From Massospora cicadina (Eukaryota > Entomophthoromycota > Entomophthoromycetes > Entomophthorales > Entomophthoraceae), in assembly GCA_022478985.1 (NCBI GenBank), contig JAKSZP010012225.1:1-64000 (forward strand): a DNA stretch of 64,000 nucleotides. The letters are read 5' to 3'. Each line of letters opens with the position of its first letter. Within the stretch, counting starts at the first letter, position 1. Below are positions 56,490-64,000 of this stretch, in pieces. The position numbers and the translations under genes are program-made. The notes beneath the pieces were generated by a model, which made no database searches, was not told the origin of the DNA, and saw nothing but the letters and a program-made list of their open reading frames with translations.

Positions 56490-57920
56490 TTATTCCATCT
56501 TTTTATGCTTGCCCACCTTTACATAAGCGGCCAATAATCTCATGGTAAGCAGGTATAGTAGTATTGCGGTAGACGCAGCAAAAATCATCTTTAACTCGGG
56601 GCGGTATTTAAATTCAGGCGCAGGGATAAGGTGGGCTAACTCACACGGGGGTAGATTATCCTTTGGATTGAACTTCATAATCCTCCTGCAACGAGTCGCG
56701 AGGTTGGTGTAAGCAAGGATAAAATTTGCTGCCGAATCTAAGCTATTGGTGTCGGATGTGGCGACTGCATGGATCTTTGCTAAGTTGATTTTGATTTTGT
56801 CGGTAGTCAAAATTTGTTTGATGTTATCAGCAATCACCTGCTTAATGGAGGAGATTTTTATTGCGCGTCCAATGCCCAGTTGCACAATCCTTTTAGCGTT
56901 CTTGGGCTGATCAAAGACTAAGGGAAAGGCTAGGGCTGGGGTTTGAGAGACGATGGCTTCCATTGTACTTTCTAAGCCAGCGTGGGTGATGATGAGCTTG
57001 GTGTGGGGGTGATTGAGGATTGGCAGCTGGTTTGCCCAAGTTAGGATTTTGATATGTTGAAGGTCGGATAGTGGAAGTTGAGTTCCATTCACATTTATAT
57101 GACTTGGAAAGGAGAGTAAACTCGTTGCACCTGCACCCCAAATGACACCATCCAATAATCCCATATCGATAATCTCTTGCAATGCATCCAATATGCGACC
57201 TATCTCATCCTTTCGCAGTACCATAAGTGACCCAAATCCAACATAAGCAACTTTAGCATGTGAGTTTAAGAACCTCGATGAAACCTTGTCAAGGGCAGGA
57301 ATAAGGGTAGGCAGAGGTCCCAGGAAGCGCATCGTGGGTAAGCTTTTCATCGCAGGCTCAATTCCCAAGTATGACGTAGACACTATCATTCCATAATCAC
57401 CATTGAATGAGTCAATGCGCACCTGTTTTAAAGCTACAGGGTTGATTAAGTCAGGCTCATATGCTTGTGTGCTGATCATCAAAGGGATGGCTCTACTACG
57501 TGCCAAATCCTGACAAGCATAAGCAATTGCATCACAGATCATCAGATCTGGTGGTGAGAACAAAACTCTATTTAGCTTTGGATACTCTGCTTTGTAGCAG
57601 GCGGTCAAAACCTTTTGATGAACTCTATCAAACGTAAGTTGCAAAGTATTACGCTCTTGCATCAACTCGCCTTGAGCCATCCTCTTTAGTTGAAAATAAA
57701 GTCCAGCATTACCGAGATCCAAACTTTCAAACGGCATATTCTCACTAAACACCATATTGTCGCTGCTTGCCAAGTATGTGACGTTATGCCCCCTAAAGTG
57801 CAACTCCTTCCCAATTTCTAACATGCGCGCGATATGCGACTTGCCACCAAAGCTGGAATAGATCCATATCTTGAACCCTGATGCGAGTACCGCTTGAACA
57901 ATTGTTCTAAATTGTTTCAT
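56490..57920 (-). CDS. Membrane-anchored UDP-glycosyltransferase (GT1 family, GT-B fold)
   Basis: 476 residues, uninterrupted, ATG at 57918-57920 with an in-frame TGA two codons upstream, stop TAA at 56490. The N-terminal lobe opens with WIYSSFGGKSHIARMLEIGKE (SSFGGKSH at residues 22-29), the acceptor-side start of fungal and animal UGTs. The C-terminal lobe has GFGSLMVLRKDEI (228-240), ILTWANQLPILNHP (292-305), HAGLESTMEA (313-322) and FPLVFDQPKNAKRI (332-345). Those are the UGT signature, with Glu321 and Asp337-Gln338 at sugar-nucleotide contact positions. A hydrophobic helix (443-465) and the terminal KKME, a dilysine KKxx ER-retrieval signal, predict an ER membrane protein. It would transfer sugar from a UDP donor to a lipophilic acceptor; the substrate is unknown. 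The N-terminal signal peptide is weak, so an upstream exon is possible. Confidence 0.9.
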   Translation of the reverse strand: MKQFRTIVQAVLASGFKIWIYSSFGGKSHIARMLEIGKELHFRGHNVTYLASSDNMVFSENMPFESLDLGNAGLYFQLKRMAQGELMQERNTLQLTFDRVHQKVLTACYKAEYPKLNRVLFSPPDLMICDAIAYACQDLARSRAIPLMISTQAYEPDLINPVALKQVRIDSFNGDYGMIVSTSYLGIEPAMKSLPTMRFLGPLPTLIPALDKVSSRFLNSHAKVAYVGFGSLMVLRKDEIGRILDALQEIIDMGLLDGVIWGAGATSLLSFPSHINVNGTQLPLSDLQHIKILTWANQLPILNHPHTKLIITHAGLESTMEAIVSQTPALAFPLVFDQPKNAKRIVQLGIGRAIKISSIKQVIADNIKQILTTDKIKINLAKIHAVATSDTNSLDSAANFILAYTNLATRCRRIMKFNPKDNLPPCELAHLIPAPEFKYRPELKMIFAASTAILLYLLTMRLLAAYVKVGKHKKME

Positions 57921-60639
57921 AATTCAAGTCGTCCCACTTACTAAACTGTATGATTTTATTATACAATCGACTAATATCACGCTTATTGAAGTTTGTTTAT
58001 CCCCAACCAAAATCTATCTATTCCTAATCGCTATGCATCTCGCCATAATCAACCTCGATAGAAACACTAGACTTTAAATTGTATTCGGGAGTACGCGACT
58101 ATAGATGACGCACCCAATGAAATTTGCTAAACTTTAACTTAGCATATCTTGTTTTACAATTTTAACTTATTTAAATCAATCTAGTTTGAGTCTTTCCTTG
58201 AAAGCTTTCAAGCGATTAAAAAGTTCGATATATTCCAAAAACGTATATAATAGAGATAAACCCTTAATTTACTTATAGCAAGATATCCAAGTAATTTTCT
58301 CATTAATGATTATCAGAAATCTAGGGTAATTAAAAAAGTGTTAATTAATTTTAAATGATGCTTTTTGACTGAGATAATTAACAAACAGGGTGCGAACTTA
58401 TATTTCGTTTTTGTTTAAATTGTAATAGTTATTAGCAAAAGCTATTGGATTAGTAATGTGAGTTTAAAGATCCTTAGTGGAGAGATACTATCTTTGGATT
58501 AAGCTTTTGCCATCTACAGGTAATTAAATATACCACCAATATAATACTTCACTTATCTGTTATGATATTTTGTGGTAATTTCACTTAAACTGGTTTAGAG
58601 TTTTGATTATACATTCAAGTTTTTCTCTCTTAAAAGTTTTATTCTGGTTAAAATAGGCTTCATTGTGTGGAAAAAGTTTCTTAATTTAAATAACTACAGT
58701 TTCTACATAATTAAAAAATAGATTTATAAGCCTTTGTGTTATTTTCACTATATAAATGTTTGGTTTATAAGTAGATTATATGTATCCTGAAAACTATATC
58801 TGGTTTAGCAAGGATCTGCAGTCCAAAAATTCAAATAGATTTCAAGGTGATGGAAGACTGATATAGAAGCAGGACATAATCCATATAAAGGTGCCTCTCT
58901 AGTTCAATTCTAAAGGAACCAGGCTCTTAGTTAATTTGGTCATAATAGGGTTTTTTCACTAAAGCTTAATCCAAGATAGTTTAGCATTATGTACTATTGA
59001 TGTTTTGATGTTAAAGGTTGAGAAAAATCCCTACATTTTTATCCATCCCTTCCTTAGTTTGCCTTTTTAATTACATTGCAATAGGGTATATTATTTAATT
59101 CTTTGTGTAGAATTCTGATTGAGGTATGTTTCTTGCTTTAGCTAACCCAAAATTACCAAAATATGACAAATATAATATTCTTATTATTTGAAACTGTCTA
59201 AATGTTTTGACCCAAAGTCCTGTTAAGTCTTCTTGGACTGAACTACTGTTAAAATGGAAGAGATAAGGTATATGGATTAATATTTAAGACTATAAAAACT
59301 GTCACTATTTGATAACATCAGAATGCTAGTACATCTGTAAAGTTACAAATTTCATCTTATAAGCTGGAATAAACCTTTATCCATTAAACCCAAGAAAGAA
59401 TTATAACAATGGTGCTACCATTGGATCAGTTAGAGGATCAGAGACACAAAGTGGTTGAACTTTGGGTAAATTTCAAGAGTGTATCTAAAACTCTCTAATT
59501 TTTAGAGAGGTGGTGGAGGTTGCCTCACCACACCTTTAGGGAACAACCTGCTAATAACACAGGGAAGAGAGCACTTCAAAGGGTGCCAGTACTAAAAGAA
59601 CCCAAGGTGAGAGTATAAAATTGTATTAACAAGATAAACCAGAATTGCAAGGACTTGGTTAGACCCCAGGGAGTAGTCCATTACCAAGTGCAGATCAAAT
59701 CCAGGTTCTTCTGTGCTTCTATATGGAGAGTTCCAGGCCTTCCCAGGGGAGAAAGATAATTAGTGGAAATTTTAGATAAAAAAATGATCTATTATAATTG
59801 AGACCTCCTTGAGGAGGTCCACAAAAAGAAAATCAAGGTACCATCTGATAAAAATAAATAATGGGTCATTATTAAAACAAGTTAACCAACAAAGAAGATT
59901 TGGACTCAAAAATTACTTTTAAACAGTTGGGGGAATCATCTTCCATCAGGTAAGGCACTATACCCAATCTGACCAATAAAGCTTTTCATCCATTGTAAAA
60001 CTGTAGCTTGAGTAAGCTCACAATCAGGTGATTGTCTGAAGTTGAATTCTACCAGATTTAGAAATTTTATAAAATTAAGGGCTCAAAGCACCATTCTCCA
60101 ATCAAACATAATGACCCAACATAAAATTTAATAAAGCTGGTGCATTTCATTGTTGTAAATGTAATGCTCATCTGACCATCAGGTGCACCCCAGAACTAAC
60201 TTGAGCATTTCTTGCCATTAACCAGTGCTAGGCACTGGTGTGCTTCTGGTCAAGCATGTTATTCAACTTGGTCCCCTGGCCTCATCACGCTCAGTCTTAT
60301 TTTGACAATATTTCTCCACAATGATGTTATCTAACCATGATAGTAAATGCTGTCACTCCCTGCCTGACTTCCTTTACTTTACACATAACTCCTAATTACA
60401 GACCCTTTTTATTTTAAAATCAATAGGATTTTACTTGAAGAGAATCAGGAAGCTCTGGTTGAATTTCAGATCTGTATAAATATAGTAAACAAATAAGATT
60501 TCCCTTCCAAAAGGAGGTTTCAATTAAAAGAACCCACTGTTGGAAAATTGATACTTGGGTTAACGCCAGGTGTAAATTTTCTAATAGAGCAAATCAAAAA
60601 GTATGCCTAAGTTTAATGGAATGGAAAGTATGAGAATTG
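57921..60639. other. 2.7 kb without a recognisable gene
   Basis: Immediately upstream of the glycosyltransferase, so its promoter should lie in the first few hundred bases, but no clear TATA box can be assigned. From about 59400 the composition becomes less AT-rich and resembles retroelement internal sequence. AGAACCCAC directly before TGTTGGAAAATTG (60544) looks like a reversed PBS-LTR junction, unproven. Confidence 0.45.
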
Positions 60640-61471
60640 GCCCAATCCTACCCACTCAAATTTAAATGCCACTATTCCAGTGAACCAAAATCCATGGGAT
60701 CTATTGGCTGAAACTGACGAATCAGGTAATATTCTTATTAGTAAGCATACAGGTCAACCTCTCTGCCATGGCGATTATGGTCGGGCAGAATTTTTCCTTC
60801 CCAACTTTGATGAAACCCCTACCCCTCGCCATTTTGCTCCTCTACCCAATACAACCCCCTTCCAAAGTGACCACCAGCTCGCCTTAGCTGTGGTGGCCTC
60901 TCCTCATTGCCCAAAACTACGCACTGCGGTGGCCCAGTCAGTGGCTCAGCTCCAGCATGGCCTGCCCACCATCTTCTTCCCCCTGACTTCCCTGAATCTC
61001 CCTGCAGTGACATCTCAAAATTATTTGATGATGCTGAAATTGCTGTTATGAATGTCGCAACACTTGCTTCATTCAACCCCTCAGCCAAAATCACCCGCCA
61101 CAGTATCTCCCTTTTCACCCAACTTCCTGAAGCCTGCAAAGAAGCTGAAGTTCTCCTCGCAGCTTTTGTTGAGACACTTTCCCGTCATTATCTTGATGCA
61201 GAAGTGGAAAACTCCTACTACGCTGACCTCAGCCCCCACTATGCAGATGCCCCAACGCCCTGGCTCTCTGCTCTGATCCAGTACTGCAACCAACACCCCT
61301 TGATTGAGGCGGGTCTTTCTGAAAACCAACCCCCCAATCCCTCCTCACCCTCTGCCATGGTGGGTTAAGCAGTTTCTGCTTCCCACCTGGTTAGTAGTTT
61401 GTTTTGCCATTTTGAGTGTTGTGATCAGTACTGTCCATCCCCTGGTTGGCGTACCTCAAATAAATTGAATC
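60640..61471 (+). mobile_element. ORF1-only non-LTR element, copy 2 (5'-truncated)
   Basis: An 832-bp insertion flanked by GAAAGTATGAGAATTG (60624-60639, 61472-61487). It begins at the position equivalent to about 45046 of copy 1 and runs to the same 3' tail (AGTACTGTCCATCCCC...CCTCAAATAA). The same junction of coding end to tail as in copy 1. Confidence 0.85.
60680..61368 (+). pseudogene. C-terminal part of the ORF1-like protein, copy 2
   Basis: 60680-61051 reads NQNPWDLLAETDESGNILIS and onward. One frameshift near 61000 moves it to the frame 60907-61368, which ends PWLSALIQYCNQHPLIEAGL and then a stop at 61366-61368. It supplies the C-terminus that is frameshifted away in copy 1. Confidence 0.65.
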
Positions 61472-61487
61472 GAAAGTATGAGAATTG

Positions 61488-62507
61488 ATCAATTTAATGG
61501 GTTCATATGGTACAAATAGAAAATACAACATATGAAACAAGAATTGAACCCATTCAAAACAGTGCTTTTAGAAATAGAACAAGCCAATAGAAAACTGGCC
61601 TGTTGGGACTGGTGTCTGAACACCCCAGCAATAGCTCCAGACTGCTTGGCAACGCTATACTTTAAAGAGAAAATATGGGAAGTGGAAGAGGGTCTTTGGG
61701 TTTCTGGGAGTTTAAAAAGTGTGGGTGGGTTTTTCTAGGCGTTGTTTAGTCTAATACACTATGAGATTTGAACCAGAAGTTCTGCCATAGTATCTCTTCA
61801 AATCTCATGTAGCACAAGCTGGTATTTTATTCAGTTTAACAATAAAAATGTAAAATTCTCTAAATAAAAGTAATTAATTTAAATTAAATATTAACCCAAT
61901 GCCCTACCATTAATAGGGTGCAGGGTTTTTAGGTTGGGCTGGTAAAGAGGGATTACCACACTGAAGATCAGGCTCAGATGCTGATTCAAAGGTAAAATGA
62001 AAAAAATAATCATTTCTCTGATTAATTTAAAACAATAATGTTATCATTTAAGATCCCTGCTCTATTCTCAGGCTGTCAGTAAGTTCAAAAATTCTGAATT
62101 CATCTTGACAATTTTGGAATTCAGTGCCAGGTTTAATCCCCATTTTTGCACTCTCTTTTTGCCTTTTACAAATTTTACCTTCTTAGTAAAATTATTTTCA
62201 CCTGGGTTTGCCTCAGGTATCAATTTTATTTACATTCATAGTAAAGCTTGATTGAGCCTCTGGTTGGAGATGGGAGCTGGGAACATTGGCATGTGTTTTC
62301 TAAAATTCCCTACTGTAAATGGTTTAACCAACCATCTGTGTGCTATTAATTTATAGGCTTAATTTATAGCTATCTAATATGTAGATAGCAGATACTATTA
62401 GTTTATAATAAACGTCTTGGCACATGGCCCACATTTTTATATGTAGGATTTCAATGTAATATTTTACTATTTTATCAAATCCCTAAATCCCAGCTTGGTT
62501 ATCTCTT
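61488..62507. other. Non-coding flank
   Basis: A 68-codon open frame at 61532-61738 has no recognisable domain. I see no paired LTR. Possible remnant of the LTR suspected to begin at 60544. Confidence 0.4.
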
Positions 62508-62531
62508 TTTTTTAGTACTAGATGGTCCCCT
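62508..62531 (-). mobile_element. SINE-alpha tail insertion 6 (24 bp)
   Basis: TTTAGTACTAGATGGTCCCC and flanking bases after a T run, between GCTTGGTTATCTCTT copies (62493-62507, 62532-62546). Confidence 0.85.
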
Positions 62532-62559
62532 GCTTGGTTATCTCTTGTTCCCTTAAATT

Positions 62560-63107
62560 GTCAGCCATTGATGCTATGGCCTCAATTGCTTTATGCCACT
62601 CAATTTATGATAGCATACTATTTTATGTTGCTCCATGATGACATAAAATCATTGGTGATAATGTATATATTATGGCCACCCACTGGTAATTTGATTATAT
62701 CCAAATACTTTACCTCTTCATGAAGTTACCTCAAACCCTAGCTAAATGAATTCTGACCCAAATTTAGATAGAATGATTTTAGTCTACAATTCTTGAGGGC
62801 TGCTTTTAACTGTGGAAAGAACCAATGAGATCTCTGGTAAGAACGCAAATCTCTGAGAAGGGTTGTCTATGGGAAGAGAATATTTTTCTAGAGAAAAATG
62901 GACTAGCCTACCAAAAAGATTATATGAGCGAGCCTGTGAGCCTCTGTCAGTATTTTATACTACAGTGTGCTCCCTTGTTCTCTTAATAAAACTTATTATA
63001 GTATATGAGGTTTTCTCTTTTGTTTTTTGGTCAAGATTAATGTCTTCATACAAAACCTTTTATTTTTGGTGTTTTAACCTGTGTATGTGAAATCTACCGC
63101 CCTAACA
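62560..63107 (+). repeat. Probable 5' LTR of element L (left edge unresolved)
   Basis: Non-coding, ending near CCGCCCTAACA, with a primer site 15 nt beyond. Contains AATAAAACTTATTATAG near 62983. No second copy is in the window, so the left edge is a guess. Confidence 0.4.
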
Positions 63108-63122
63108 CCAACTTTTAAAATT

Positions 63123-63139
63123 TGGTGATCACTACAGGT
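63123..63139 (+). promoter_or_regulatory. Primer-binding site of element L
   Basis: TGGTGATCACTACAGGT, very close to the PBS of K, C and D. Confidence 0.6.
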
Positions 63140-63177
63140 AACACATAATGTTTCTCTGTATATCATATTGAAAAGTA

Positions 63178-64000
63178 TGGATTCTAATCACTTAGTTTGA
63201 GACTACTTCCTGGTAGAGGTAGCGCGCCTTCCAGATGCTGAAGGACCTGGCTTTGAGACTTTAACAAATAATTCTAATGATATTGGTCAATTAAGCTTGG
63301 AATTGAAGTCCCACGTTGGCTTACTTTCTAATCCTATTAGTTCATGATAGCAATTGAAAGTTTTAGTTAAAAAATTGAATGGAACCTTTTAATACATTAT
63401 CAATTTAGCGCAGAAGCTTGACTCTTTATGTGGGGAAAATATTGCCTTGTAAGTGAATTTTTAGACCTCTAAAATAACAATTTCTATTATTGAAAATACA
63501 TTTCAATCAGAGCGCCGCTGTTTTTCTGGATTAATGAAACAGTTTAAGTCAGTGATGCATCAAAATATTTGTCAGTGTCATCCAGATCAAGTTGCTTGGG
63601 GATATCTTCTGACAGAACACAATTGCTAGGGCAATGGGGTACATGTTATGTTTAAATGGCCTGTTGTCTTTTCATCTGTTCTAACTGTTGAAGATCATGC
63701 ACCCTGACAAAATGGCGGCTCACAGTTGTCTCAATCCCCCTCTACATGTTATTTAACCATAAAGTCAGATAGGGACATTGCAGAGCCCTCAGCCCTGCAG
63801 CTATAATAATCAATTTTTGGTTGACCCTGTTAATTCACCAAATTTTAATAAGATGGCAAATGTGCATAACTTTCTGGAACTATTTGAGATTAGTATGGCC
63901 AGAGCATCTGAGACTGTTAATTTAGCACTTGTAATGAACGCGTTGACTCTGAAAGTCTGGAATTAGTTATGCTGGAACTAAAGAAGGTCATTGTATCCTG
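63178..64000 (+). pseudogene. Element L gag, N-terminal part, runs off the window
   Basis: A frame from ATG at about 63177 (MDSNHLV) is interrupted early. At 63778-63966 it reads FLELFEISMARASETVNLAL, the first helices of a Ty3-type gag. Stops at about 63193 and 63966 show decay. The rest of the element lies beyond 64000. Confidence 0.6.

Noticed and set aside
61532..61738. Small gene of 68 codons
   Set aside because: No recognisable domain and no paralogue; it may lie in an unresolved LTR.

Overview
This window is a retrotransposon graveyard with one clearly intact cellular gene. It is AT-rich, has no bacterial operon structure, and is dense in LTR retrotransposons, Helitrons, a LINE-like ORF1 element and tRNA-derived SINEs. 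This is the texture of a very large, repeat-swollen eukaryotic genome. The Tf1/sushi-like chromovirus and an intronless membrane UDP-glycosyltransferase suggest a fungus. Repeats resembling ones I associate with insect genomes would fit an insect-associated early-diverging fungus such as Entomophthorales, but the taxon is an inference and was not tested.

Layout. Bases 1-1264 hold a broken minus-strand coding region with a 377-bp tandem duplication. From about 2.6 to 42.3 kb there is a nest of elements that can be unpicked from target-site duplications (TSDs) and paralogous empty sites. A foldback repeat J was hit by Helitron H1 (2786-42170). H1 was hit by Ty3-type element D (2968-39950). D received element A in its pol (4819-19422) and element C in its 5' LTR (23744-39579). 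A received a Tf1/sushi-like chromovirus E in its pol (9217-15152, TSD CTGGC) and a solo LTR G (6263-7412, TSD TTACA). C received full-length element B in its own 5' LTR (31861-39406, TSD GTTGG), solo LTR F (30282-30832, TSD ATTAT) and a complete SINE (29444-29600). B carries a SINE-tail insertion (35641-35661). D, A, E, C and B all lie on the minus strand, and their pol frames are eroded. H1 also holds solo LTR M (40662-41293, TSD TGATT).

Bases 42.2-56.1 kb hold solo LTR I (42469-43056, TSD AAAAT), a second J foldback with a 1.9-kb ORF1-only LINE-like insertion (43981-45872), a complete second SINE (47291-47571), and a plus-strand gag-protease-only LTR element K (47764-52644, TSD TTTAT) inserted in another Helitron. 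Minisatellite-bearing Helitron ends and three copies of the insect-like repeat follow. The glycosyltransferase gene is at 56490-57920 (minus). Beyond it is 2.7 kb without a recognisable gene, then a truncated second ORF1 element (60640-61471), then the 5' end of a further LTR element L that runs off the window.

How the parts relate. A, B and D are one Ty3 lineage (gag, PR, RT, RNase H, INT with a GPF motif). A and B, but not D, carry an extra antisense ORF between pol and the 3' LTR. C and K are a second lineage, and K looks like a non-autonomous partner of it. The SINEs and the ORF1-only elements share a roughly 33-bp 3' tail, implying one common LINE reverse transcriptase that is not present in the window. 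Six tiny insertions of 16-31 bp are the extreme 3' end of one SINE family, each with its own TSD.
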